64,000 bases of DNA from Actinomycetes bacterium (GTDB lineage Bacteria > Actinomycetota > Thermoleophilia > Solirubrobacterales > Solirubrobacteraceae), in assembly GCA_021784895.1 (NCBI GenBank), contig JAJYHG010000152.1, positions 1-64,000 of the forward strand. Reading direction: 5' to 3'. The translations under genes and the position numbers were made by a program. Each line of letters opens with the position of its first letter. Position 1 is the first letter of the stretch. Shown here in pieces: positions 8,258 to 16,376 of this stretch. The notes below the pieces were generated by a model. The model had not been told where the DNA came from. It was given only the letters and a program-made list of their open reading frames with translations, and did no database searches.

Positions 8258-8931
8258 ATGGGTATGTCAGGCGGCGGTGATCGTGATGCGGTGCTTGTCG
8301 GGCGTGTAGCCGGTGGTGATCGTGCGGCGTTTGGCGAGATCTATGATCGTTATCTGCCGTTGGTGCTGCGCTGGTTGCTGCGTGAGACCGGTAACCGTGA
8401 GACGGCTGCTGATCTTGCGGCTGAGACTTTCGCCGCGGCTCTGATCGCCTCGCCGCGCTACCGGCCTTCCAAAGGCACGGTCGGTGCGTGGCTGCTGGGT
8501 ATCGCGCGCAACAAGTTGCGTGAGAGCCGCCGTCATCGTCGCGTCGAGAACTCGGCGAGGCGGCGTGTCGGTCTCGATCGGATCGAGCTGACCGATGCTG
8601 ATCTGGAGCGCATCGATGAGCTGGTCAGCCTCAGCCCTGGTGTTGTTGAGCTGTTTGACGCTTTGCCGCTGGTGTTGCGCGAGGCTGTTGAGCAGCGGGT
8701 GATCGAGGAGCGAACCAGACGTTCGCGACCTACACCAACATCAAGAGCGGCCAGATGCTCCGCTACTCGCAGCTGTACCCCGTCAACTGCCGCGGCAAAT
8801 ATGTGATCACCGTCGGATACGTCGCTGCCGCACCACCCCAAGCAACTGACGACACCAACGGTGGCGGTAACGGAACCCCAGGCACCGACGGCTCGGTTAT
8901 CGTCGGCCGTGCAACCTTCACGATTCGCTGA
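8258..8931 (+). pseudogene. ECF sigma factor broken by deletion and fused out of frame to a partner gene tail
   Basis: The first ~148 codons (starting MGMSGGGDRDAVLVGRV, with GGGAG 11 bases upstream) encode sigma2 (FGEIYDRYLPLVLRWLL, AADLAAETFAAAL, VGAWLLGIARNKLRESRR) and the beginning of sigma4 (LPLVLREAVEQRVIEE). Sigma4 then stops abruptly near 8710. From there another frame reads QTFATYTNIKSGQMLRYSQL ... RATFTIR and ends at 8931; it has the look of the C-terminus of an exported protein, as found downstream of similar sigma factors. A deletion that removed the sigma4 helix-turn-helix and most of the next gene is the simplest reading. The original sigma frame runs on to 8806 as nonsense. Confidence 0.7.
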
Positions 8932-9212
8932 CCGACTCCGACTCGACACCCGCGAACGGCGTCCCCCTCATCACGCTTCAGCGTAGGCCCAGAGACCTCA
9001 TGGTTCCCGGTGGCCCGGCTGAGCTTGCCGGTGTCGGCGGCCTCGCCGGTGAGGTCTTGGCGGGTCGATGAACGTGCGCGTGGCTGTCGCTCGGCCCGCC
9101 CTTTCACGCCTGTCCTTGCCTGTCGTTGCCGCCGACGCGGTGCCCGGCAGGCGATCGACCAAGACTCAGCGGAAAGGCCGCCGACACCGGCACGCCCGGC
9201 CAGACCGCTTTG

Positions 9213-10265
9213 CTAGCGTCGTGTACTGGCTGCGAGGATTGATCCTGACGCTGACCGAAATGTCAGCGAGGGTGGGTCCCACGCCCCTCGGAATACTAGG
9301 ATCGCGAGATTGTCGCTCACGCGGCGCGTGAGCTCAACAGCATGCGGTACGCGGCCCGGGTAGGCCTGGGCGGCGTAGCTTGCTGTGATCGTGGTCACGG
9401 TGTCGGGGACCAGCAGCTCTGTCTCTGTGAGGCGGTTGGTGCCGACGCTGCGGGTGTAACTCCACGAATGGTCGCGTAGCAGCGCGATGGGGAGATAGCT
9501 CGTGCTGGTGCCGCTCCCACCGCCGGAGCTCACAAGCACAATCCCGTCTGTTGGACGCTCGCTGTGGTTTATCAGGCTGCGTTCCCAGGCGAGAGCCCGC
9601 GGGCGCTGAGGTACCGGAAGCTGGTGTTCGAACGCCGCGAGCTGCTCGGTGTAGCAGCGGGCCGGTACTCCCGCGCCGCCGACGCCTGTGGCCGGGATCA
9701 TGGCGTAGCTGACCCCGTCGCGCACGCCTTGGCGGGCATAGCGGGCGTAGATACCGCGGGCATCAACGTGCAGCTGGCGCAGGCGCGCCGCCGATACGCG
9801 CTCTGCTGCGGGGGCTGGTCGGCGCAGCACGGCAAACAGCGACCTGAGATCGGTTGGCGGCGGTCCCTGCAGCAGCCGCGGAGACCCGGCCTGCCGGGCT
9901 GCGACCCCGCATGAGGCGCTGTGTCTGAACACGACGGCGAGTGCACGCTCGTTCGCGTCAACCCACGCGGCTGGTACCCGAGCAGAACGAGCCGCAGCCA
10001 CCGGTGAGGAGCCGCCGGTTCCAAGCGCGACCACAGCACCGCTCGCGCACACGAGCAGCGCAACGCCGACTAACGCCAGACGGCCGCCGCGATAACCCCG
10101 CTCGCGCAACCCTGCCGCCACCAGCGAGCCACAATCCCGGACAAACTCGCCGAAGGAGTCCTCGCTGCGCTCGATCAGCGTGTCGACCATCTCAACGCCG
10201 CGCACGCGCCGCGTCGCCCGCGGGTAAGCACGAACGACCAGGAGCCCCAGGCGTCTACGAATCAT
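9213..10265 (-). CDS. Membrane-anchored hypothetical protein in a PadR operon
   Basis: 350 residues. The N-terminal 60 residues (MIRRRLGLLVVRAYPRATRR) resemble the short cytosolic prefix found in PadR-linked permease-prefix proteins. One membrane helix follows (LALVGVALLVCASGAVVALG, about residues 60-80), then a large extracytoplasmic domain of ~260 residues with two Cys and no recognised fold. It starts with ATGA overlapping the end of the PadR gene, so it is cotranscribed with it and probably under its control. Function not recognised; sensing or cell-envelope roles are guesses. Confidence 0.7.
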   Translation of the reverse strand: MIRRRLGLLVVRAYPRATRRVRGVEMVDTLIERSEDSFGEFVRDCGSLVAAGLRERGYRGGRLALVGVALLVCASGAVVALGTGGSSPVAAARSARVPAAWVDANERALAVVFRHSASCGVAARQAGSPRLLQGPPPTDLRSLFAVLRRPAPAAERVSAARLRQLHVDARGIYARYARQGVRDGVSYAMIPATGVGGAGVPARCYTEQLAAFEHQLPVPQRPRALAWERSLINHSERPTDGIVLVSSGGGSGTSTSYLPIALLRDHSWSYTRSVGTNRLTETELLVPDTVTTITASYAAQAYPGRVPHAVELTRRVSDNLAILVFRGAWDPPSLTFRSASGSILAASTRR

Positions 10266-10606
10266 GCCCGCACCGGATCAGTTTGGGCGCGAATTCGGGC
10301 GCTCACAGTGTCGGCGGCGCGCGCGAGACGCTCAGACTCCCGGGTCAGCGCAAGCAGCCCCGCGGCGGTCAGCTCGTAGTCACGCCGCTGCCTGCCATTC
10401 TTCACATAAGCCTCGCCGGAGACCACCAACGACTCCGCCAGCGCGCGATCGAGAACCGCGTAGAGCGTCCCTGTGGAAAGCCGCACTTCACCACATGAGA
10501 GCTCGCTGGCGCGACGCACGATCGCGTAGCCATGCAGCGGACCATCGATCAGCGCAGCAAGAGCGAAGTAGCTCGGCGGCCTGAACTCCATCACTCCACT
10601 ATACAT
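10262..10606 (-). CDS. PadR-family transcriptional regulator
   Basis: 114 residues. Winged-helix features: ALAALIDGPLHGYAIVRRASEL, STGTLYAVLDRALAESLVVS, RRDYELTAAGLLALTRESERL. This is the classic PadR layout (GYxI, GTLY, YxLT). PadR proteins usually repress the adjacent operon and their own gene until a ligand binds. Its stop overlaps the start of the downstream membrane protein by 4 bases (ATGA). A GTATA-rich stretch just upstream (around 10600-10625, including TAGCTACGTA) may hold the promoter and operator. Confidence 0.92.
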   Translation of the reverse strand: MYSGVMEFRPPSYFALAALIDGPLHGYAIVRRASELSCGEVRLSTGTLYAVLDRALAESLVVSGEAYVKNGRQRRDYELTAAGLLALTRESERLARAADTVSARIRAQTDPVRA

Positions 10607-10866
10607 CGGCTAGCTACGTATTGTCAACCGGCCTATTGTGGTCGGCGGGCCTGAAACACCACAGCCACCACCGACACCACAAGTCCGCGCGTGCTACAAA
10701 CGCCGCACCAGCACCCAGACCACAGCCACAAGCATGTGGAAGCCACTCCCCCCGCCTGACAATCCGTACGTCGCCAAGGCGATCGTGCTGCAGTTCGACT
10801 CTTGACAACGGAAGCACTAGCGACGGGTGCTCACAGTGCCCCGCGACGCGCCCGACGCGGTCGGCC

Positions 10867-11439
10867 CTACTGCACGTGGTGCTGAAGGCCAGAGACGAAG
10901 ACCTGGAACGAGCGAGATCTGTTCCGTCCTGGATCCATGTGTGCGGCAACACGCCTTGCTACTTCGACTTTCGGCATCCCAGCTCGGTAGTAGCCAGCTT
11001 GCCGCAGAACGCGGGCCAGTGCTTCCGCGGTACCCCCAGCTATGGCGTCTGGATCACGAAAGGGTGCTCGGTTGGCAAGGTTCCGCGGGACTTCGGGGTA
11101 TGCGCTACGGAGTGCTTCGACGTCGCCAAAGAACCACGCCTCCAGCTCCTCAACTGCGATACGACAAAGCGCATCTGCGCCTGCGGCTGAGCAGGTGTCC
11201 GTCAGTCGCGTCTTGAGTTCGATGCAATCCTGCTGATCGCGGTCCAAGAGAACAACCAGTCGAAGGTTCGGCCAACGGAGGCGGCTGTAGCCTCTGAGTC
11301 GGGACTCCAGCTTCTTGAGCAGGTCTGGCTTGCCTTGGTGGATGTGCGTGACAAAGGTGTGACCAGGGACGATCGCGGGAACGAGTGCCGCGAGCGCGGC
11401 GTCCATCGACGGCTCCTCGATCAGGAACTCGATGTGCAT
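10867..11439 (-). CDS. DUF4276 (TOPRIM-like) protein paired with an AAA ATPase
   Basis: 190 residues from the ATG at 11439 (MHIEFLIEEPSM). Motifs typical of DUF4276: the early Glu pair in FLIEEPS, LVVLLDRDQQDC (the DxD-like acidic pair) and RIAVEELEAWFFGD. These are thought to form a TOPRIM-like metal site, so nuclease activity is plausible but unproven. The gene lies 8 bases after the stop of an AAA ATPase gene on the same strand. ATPase plus TOPRIM-like pairs occur in OLD/Gabija/PARIS-like antiphage systems; membership of this particular pair in a defence system is inference. Longer start options upstream lie inside the ATPase gene. Confidence 0.82.
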   Translation of the reverse strand: MHIEFLIEEPSMDAALAALVPAIVPGHTFVTHIHQGKPDLLKKLESRLRGYSRLRWPNLRLVVLLDRDQQDCIELKTRLTDTCSAAGADALCRIAVEELEAWFFGDVEALRSAYPEVPRNLANRAPFRDPDAIAGGTAEALARVLRQAGYYRAGMPKVEVARRVAAHMDPGRNRSRSFQVFVSGLQHHVQ

Positions 11440-11447
11440 CGATTGAC

Positions 11448-12656
11448 TTATGCCGTCGCCTGCTGGGCGATTCGCAGCGGGTCGCCGGCGGACAGATGCC
11501 CCTCCATCCACAGGTCGCCTACTTGGGCACCTTCTGCGACGAATTCAGCGACACCGGGCATATCCGCCGCGCGTACGGCTTTCGTGTACCCATGAATATC
11601 TCGCTCGAGGGCCCAGAGTTCGTTCGGGCGTATGGCATTAACAAAGAACGGCGAGTGGGTTGACACGAATACCTGCGTATTGGACGAGACCTTTCGGCAC
11701 TCCTCCGCCAACCCATACAGCAGCCTCGGATGCAAGTAGTTCTCGGGCTCCTCTATACCGAGTAGGGAGAGGGGCTCGGGGTCATAAAGAAGCACGAGGT
11801 AGGCGAGCATCTTCAAGGTCCCATCGGAGGCAAACCTTGCAAGGAAGGGATCCTTGAACGGCGCATCCTTAACCCGAAGCAGCAGCCGGCCATCAGGCAT
11901 AGGCTCGGCCGTTACCCGCTCGAGGCGCGGCACCCGTGCGGACAACGTCCGCAGGACTGCCTCGAGGCGATCCGGATGCGTTTCGCTCAGATACTGGATT
12001 ACGTTCGCGAGATTGTCACCGGTTTGGCTCAACCGCTCGATTGGACCAGCCTCCGGAATGCCACGGGCATCCGTCGCCGACAGGTACGAGAGGTACCACC
12101 CCTGGATGAACTCCCGTAGCGCGACGACCCTCGGGTTCTCCGCCAGCTGCCCGAGTGTCGCGATCGCTAACAAGTCAGTTGATGCGAGGTGCGCGTCACG
12201 TCGCTCATCCTCTATCTCAGGGAGATCACCCGAGATGACCTGTCCAGCGCCATTAGCGAAATCAAGGAAGTTGAACGGCTTCCCGTAGCTCCCTCGCTTC
12301 CAGCGAAGAGTCTCCCGCCGGACGATCGGCTTGCCACCATCCTCATCGATCTCAAGGTGGTATGTGATTAGAGGACTGCCGGTACTCTCGCGATAGCGAA
12401 GTTCGATCGAGATAGGGCCGTCAGCCTCTCTGCTTCGCAATTCGCGAAGGCGCCCACGCTTATCCCACGCAGAACGCAGACCCGATTGGAGCGCTTCGGC
12501 TAAGAAGCCGAAGACGTCAAAGAGGGTCGACTTGCCGCTCCCGTTTGGCCCAAGAACAACGGTCAACGGCGTGAGTGCATCCAAGCGGACATCTCTCAGC
12601 GCTCGATAGTTCTTGATCTGGATCTGCTCGATGCGGGGGACCGCGGAAACGGGCAT
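11448..12656 (-). CDS. AAA/ABC-type ATPase of the AAA_21/OLD-like class
   Basis: 402 residues. Walker [10 protein letters not shown] (~residues 34-42) sits after an [15 protein letters not shown] strand-helix start, as in RecF/SMC-like ATPases. The signature region is [10 protein letters not shown] (~278-287), Walker B is [13 protein letters not shown] (~300-312), and the H-loop is VSTHSPFFV (~333-341). No nuclease domain is fused; the likely effector is the DUF4276 protein encoded 8 bases downstream. Base composition is lower in GC than the flanks, in keeping with acquisition. Family members include antiphage ATPases and housekeeping relatives, so the defence role is a hypothesis. Confidence 0.88.
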   Translation of the reverse strand: MPVSAVPRIEQIQIKNYRALRDVRLDALTPLTVVLGPNGSGKSTLFDVFGFLAEALQSGLRSAWDKRGRLRELRSREADGPISIELRYRESTGSPLITYHLEIDEDGGKPIVRRETLRWKRGSYGKPFNFLDFANGAGQVISGDLPEIEDERRDAHLASTDLLAIATLGQLAENPRVVALREFIQGWYLSYLSATDARGIPEAGPIERLSQTGDNLANVIQYLSETHPDRLEAVLRTLSARVPRLERVTAEPMPDGRLLLRVKDAPFKDPFLARFASDGTLKMLAYLVLLYDPEPLSLLGIEEPENYLHPRLLYGLAEECRKVSSNTQVFVSTHSPFFVNAIRPNELWALERDIHGYTKAVRAADMPGVAEFVAEGAQVGDLWMEGHLSAGDPLRIAQQATA

Positions 12657-12793
12657 ATGTGCACGCTATCGCTTCTACGAGACAGGAGGCCGCGGAAGAG
12701 AGCCGAGCCAGCCCGTTCGCCCTCGCTGGCCCGGGTGATCGCTTCCGCCGTACGTGACTCGCTGGTCGGACGAGCGTATTGGCGAGAGCCACC

Positions 12794-13310
12794 TCAGACT
12801 CGACTGGGTCGCCCAATGTAGACCCTAGTCTCGGCGACCCCGGTCGCGGCCACGGCGAGAAGTCGATGTCGCCCGTCGACGATGAACAACGCCTGTTCGC
12901 CGGTTGATAGGGGTTGTGCAATCGCGCGCGCGATCAACGAGTCTATTGCTGTTGGGTCCTCGGCGAGCAACTGCTCAGGCTGCGCGAGTATGGGAAGCTC
13001 CGCCTCAAACGCAGGGTCGGCCCGCTGCGCGACATCTGCCCTGGCGAGCGCGTGCTTCGGCCTCTGGCGCTCCGCGGCGGCGCCAATCCTGGTAGGTCTC
13101 GACCGGAAACTCGCCCCGGATGGCAGCGTCGACCTGCGAGCTCTCGATCAATTCAAATGTCGGAACCGCCAACAACTCGAACGTGAACTCTTCGCCGGGG
13201 AAGACGATCGCAGCGACTAGCTGAGCAACCTCGACGTCATGGTCACTGGCGTTCGGCAACACAAGTTCCTCAAAGGTGAATGGACCAGGATCGAGTACTT
13301 GACGCGGCAT
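12794..13310 (-). pseudogene. ParB-like gene split by a frameshift
   Basis: Frame one starts MPRQVLDPGPFTFEELVL at 13310 and reads to ~13085 (PVETYQDWRRR). A second frame then continues in sensible protein as AERQRPKHALARADVAQRAD, PAFEAELPILAQPEQLLAED and ALFIVDGRHRLLAVAATGVA, ending at 12794 after IGRPSRV. The DGRHRLLAVAATG segment resembles the ParB/DGQHR-type nucleotide-binding or nuclease motif. A one-base loss near 13075-13090 in a GC-rich run explains it; it may be a real mutation or a sequencing error. It lies directly upstream of the ATPase/DUF4276 pair on the same strand. Confidence 0.6.
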
Positions 13311-13487
13311 GCGCACACCGTACTTGGACTGAGCACCCCGGAGTGGGGCTTGGACATGGTCCCGCTGTCGCTTACATGCCCTGACCTGCTCGGGAACGTG
13401 ATTGCCATAGCGAGATCTGTTCCGATCTTCGGATCGACCGCTAGCTATCCGAGGACAGGCGTCGAGATTCACCGACAGCTGCCCGGT

Positions 13488-14723
13488 CTATGTTGTCACT
13501 CTGGCGACGTCGATTGCGCCTGCGACCGCAGCGCCGGTGAGGCCGTACCCGCAGCCCTGCAGGACGATCGTTGCGCGGACGGCGTGTGGGTGAGCGTTCC
13601 CGCCGCGTCTACGCCATTCGAGGACAGCCATCATGTGCCAGATCGCTGGCGGAACGTCGCAAGCCACGTCGGTGGGCAGCGGATTTTCCAGTCGCTGTGC
13701 GAGGTCGGGGTCGTCGAGCAGTTGGCGGAGTTTCGCGGCGTTGAGAGGCCAGTGGCTGCTCTGTCGCGCCGGTATCGGCTCTTGGGTCGCTGTCAGGCAT
13801 TCGATTTTGGGGGTCGTTGTCCGGTGTGTCCGCGCGGCTGTGAGCGTCTGCCAGCGCGTCGCCTCTTCGGCGGCATGCCGCGCAACGGCTTTCTGCGCCT
13901 CTTCGATTTGGCGTTGCCGTTCGGCCTCGGCCTTGCGGCGTCGCTCGATCTCCTGGTCGGCGTGGTCGCTCGCTGGAGTGTGCACCCCGTGTTGATCGAG
14001 ACGGGCGTTGTCGAGTTGGTCGATGACGCACAGCAACTGGCCGGGCCGTCTTTGTCGGGTCAGCCCTGCATCCCTAGCGATCTCTCCTGGAATCAGAGTG
14101 GCGATTAGTCGCTCCTGCGGATTTATCGTGATCGCCCAGCCGCGATCGGAGATGATCTCATCGACTAGTCGGCCGTGTCCGCACCACCAGGCTCCGCGCG
14201 GATCGCTGGCCTCGACCCGGGGCAGCAGAAGCGCGCGCGAATGTCCGAGCAGCACTTGCTCGTCGCTTCGACCCGGCGGTCGGTAGCGACGGTCGTACGT
14301 GACTATCAGTCGCAAAGCACGTCCGGTTCGTGTTGAGTGGACCGAGAGTTCCGCGGCGTCGTCTCGTTCCGTGGCTACCTCGAGCTGAGGGTAGGAGCGG
14401 GAGAGCCAGTCCATCAGCATCAGCATGGCCTGGTGACGCCACACCTCTGTGCTGCGATGTTCCTGCCCGGCCATTTTGTGCGCAAAGTGATGCCGGCGCT
14501 CGGTACCGCCCCTTGCGATGAATCGCGTGTCGGGACATCCTGGGTAGGGACAGGTCAGCTCGCCGGCGCGCGTCGCGTCGCGCACGGCGTCGTCCACACC
14601 ACCATCTTCGAGATAGAAAAGCCTGCCTCCGCTGCGCCGCGCCCACACCTGCTGGACCTCGCCTGCTTGCCAGAAGAAGGTGCGGTGCCTGCGATCAGCA
14701 GTTGCGGTGGCCTGGTCGAACAT
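13488..14723 (-). CDS. CoiA-like protein with Cys/His zinc-finger-like segment
   Basis: 411 residues from the ATG at 14723; a GTG at 14735 is an alternative. The N-terminal third contains LTCPYPGCPDTRFIARGGTERRHHFAHK, the Cys-x-Cys plus RHHFAH arrangement seen in competence-protein CoiA relatives, followed by TEVWRHQAMLMLMDWL and LIVTYDRRY typical of the adjacent PD-(D/E)XK-like domain. The middle has a charged coiled-coil stretch (ERRRKAEAERQRQIEEAQKAVARHAAEEA is the core), and the C-terminus is unassigned. CoiA proteins take part in DNA uptake and recombination in Gram-positives; in actinobacterial islands the role is unknown. Confidence 0.65.
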   Translation of the reverse strand: MFDQATATADRRHRTFFWQAGEVQQVWARRSGGRLFYLEDGGVDDAVRDATRAGELTCPYPGCPDTRFIARGGTERRHHFAHKMAGQEHRSTEVWRHQAMLMLMDWLSRSYPQLEVATERDDAAELSVHSTRTGRALRLIVTYDRRYRPPGRSDEQVLLGHSRALLLPRVEASDPRGAWWCGHGRLVDEIISDRGWAITINPQERLIATLIPGEIARDAGLTRQRRPGQLLCVIDQLDNARLDQHGVHTPASDHADQEIERRRKAEAERQRQIEEAQKAVARHAAEEATRWQTLTAARTHRTTTPKIECLTATQEPIPARQSSHWPLNAAKLRQLLDDPDLAQRLENPLPTDVACDVPPAIWHMMAVLEWRRRGGNAHPHAVRATIVLQGCGYGLTGAAVAGAIDVARVTT

Positions 14724-14861
14724 GCTTGATCTCACGCCACGCCCCCGGCGGGCACTATCGCCTCAGCCCGCTATCTCGTTGTGTTCTGGATCCGCAAGTG
14801 CATCTGGCGGTATGGAGACGGCCCGTCAACTGCGCTGCTGGGTTCCGGTGTCGCCTGACGG

Positions 14862-15257
14862 TCATGCGTTTCCCTCGCTGAGAGCCCAGATCACGGCGAC
14901 GACGAGGATCACCGCCGCGACCCCTCCAGCCTTCTTCTGGCCTTCTCGTTGTTGAAGCTTGGCCGCGTACTGCAGACCGTTGACTAGAAACTCGATCTGT
15001 GGGCGATAAATCGGGGGCAGGGCCGCCTCTACCGCGGCCGTGATTACTCGGCCGTCGGTAGTTCCCAGCCAGGTTCCGAGTTGCAGTGCTCGGAACTCGG
15101 CCATGGTCAGGATGCTCACCGCGAACTCTTCGACGGTCGGCTGGTTCGCGTAGGTCCGCTCGTCTGGCAGCCCGCTCGCGGCGAAGTCATAACCGTAGGC
15201 GGTTGCTACGAGCACGGAGGATTTGATGAAGCCGGCGATTTCTTCCTGCTTGGTCAT
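14862..15257 (-). CDS. Small membrane-anchored hypothetical protein
   Basis: 131 residues with a good ribosome site (AAGGAG before the ATG). The N-terminal ~100 residues look soluble and helical; a Lys-rich stretch (KLQQREGQKKAG) precedes a C-terminal membrane helix (GVAAVILVVAVIWALSE), giving a tail-anchored layout. No family recognised. It lies in a row of short minus-strand genes with unknown roles. Confidence 0.6.
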   Translation of the reverse strand: MTKQEEIAGFIKSSVLVATAYGYDFAASGLPDERTYANQPTVEEFAVSILTMAEFRALQLGTWLGTTDGRVITAAVEAALPPIYRPQIEFLVNGLQYAAKLQQREGQKKAGGVAAVILVVAVIWALSEGNA

Positions 15258-15341
15258 TGTTTCTCCTTGTCACGGAGTTCCGGTGGGACGCCTTGCCTCC
15301 CCAGCGGCGGCTTGCGCGGTGCGCTGGGAAGGCTGACGCGA

Positions 15342-15473
15342 CTACTTCTTGGCGCTATCCTTCTTCTGCGTTTGCGCTAGGTCGCTGGCCGCTGCTGTCT
15401 TCTCAGCCGGCGTGGCGTTCGGATCCGCAAGGACCTTCCCCGCGTCTGACGCAGCCTTCTTTCCGGTCGGCAT
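15342..15473 (-). CDS. 43-residue Lys/Ala-rich small protein
   Basis: Begins MPTGKKAASDAGKVLADPNA and ends in KKDSAKK. A strong ribosome site (AAAGGGGG, 5-6 bases before the ATG) supports expression. Composition (Ala, Lys, Asp, Thr) is like that of small nucleoid-associated or stress proteins with the repeated ADPNATPAEKTAAASDLAQ pattern seen in many bacterial hypothetical proteins. Function unknown. Confidence 0.6.
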   Translation of the reverse strand: MPTGKKAASDAGKVLADPNATPAEKTAAASDLAQTQKKDSAKK

Positions 15474-15516
15474 ACTCACCCCCTTTCGACGTCGTGCTGT
15501 GTGGATGCTGGGCGGG

Positions 15517-15807
15517 TCACGCTGGGCATTCCGGGAGCGCCAGCAGGTTGTCGGGCTGCTCACCGTCGGCGGTGGTCTTGAGGTACTTGTGACCGAGATG
15601 CTGGGCGACGACGACGTTGACGACATGCCCGGTGGGGCGCTCGACGTAGAAGCTGTAGGTCCCGTCCTCGATCGCTCCGATTGCGTCGGCCTCGGCGAGG
15701 CGCCAGCGCGTCCAGTTCGGATTCGTCCCGCCGATTGTCCGTATCCGTTCATGGGCTGAGTAGCGGTCGCTCTTGTTGATGCATTGGACCCTAATTCGCT
15801 GAGCCAT
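15517..15807 (-). CDS. DUF3892 family protein
   Basis: 96 residues from the ATG at 15807, which has GGAG 8-9 bases upstream. It matches DUF3892: IRVQCINKSDRYSAHERI, IGGTNPNWTRWRLAEADAI, EDGTYSFYVERPTGHVVNV and HLGHKYLKTTADGEQPDNLL. The family is small, widespread and of unknown function, often in accessory DNA. It is probably transcribed together with the 43-residue gene downstream. Confidence 0.8.
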   Translation of the reverse strand: MAQRIRVQCINKSDRYSAHERIRTIGGTNPNWTRWRLAEADAIGAIEDGTYSFYVERPTGHVVNVVVAQHLGHKYLKTTADGEQPDNLLALPECPA

Positions 15808-15964
15808 AGGTTCGTCTCCTCTGCTCGTCACGCGTGACGTGTTAGGGCGAGAAGCATCCCGCCTGGGTCGGACGGAAACGTCCCACTTTGCGTCATGACC
15901 TTCGGCATACGTCCTGTTCGATGCGTATAACCCGGCCTAGGAATCACTGGTCGAGAGGAGCCCC

Positions 15965-16186
15965 ATGGGTAAGGTCGAGGTGTCCAATGACGAGCTACGG
16001 ACGGTTCGGGACGCGATGCGCGAACTCAACCGAATGGTCGATGCTCTTGAGAGCGGCACGTCCGAGAAGTTCGTCCTTTGCCAGAACAACCGGATGCGCG
16101 CAGTCGTCATCTCGCTAGAAACGTTTGCTCAGCTCCGAGAGGCACTCTCCACCCTGGAAGAGCCGAACTCGGCCATTGCAGCCTGA
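15965..16186 (+). CDS. Solitary Phd/YefM-like antitoxin
   Basis: 73 residues. Starts MGKVEVSNDELRTVRDAM, with the family strand SEKFVLCQNNRMRAVVISLETFAQLREAL. GAGAGGAG lies just before the ATG. The Phd/YefM fold binds DNA and neutralises a Doc/YoeB-type toxin, but no toxin gene follows in the next 200 bases; the nearest downstream gene is on the other strand. It may be an orphan antitoxin or a regulator. Confidence 0.65.
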   Translation: MGKVEVSNDELRTVRDAMRELNRMVDALESGTSEKFVLCQNNRMRAVVISLETFAQLREALSTLEEPNSAIAA

Positions 16187-16376
16187 TGGCTCCCGTCGCT
16201 CACCAGGGATGGGCGAAGACCGCTCCTCGGCCAGCCCGTAGATCACCTCCTGCGTACACGCGCGCTGCACCCACTATCGCTTCCGCTCGCACGGACTCGT
16301 GAGCGACGCTATGCCTTTGGCGACCGTCGGTGGGCGGGCTCGGCAAGCCGCAGCTCACTCAGTGCGCTCGGGCTCG

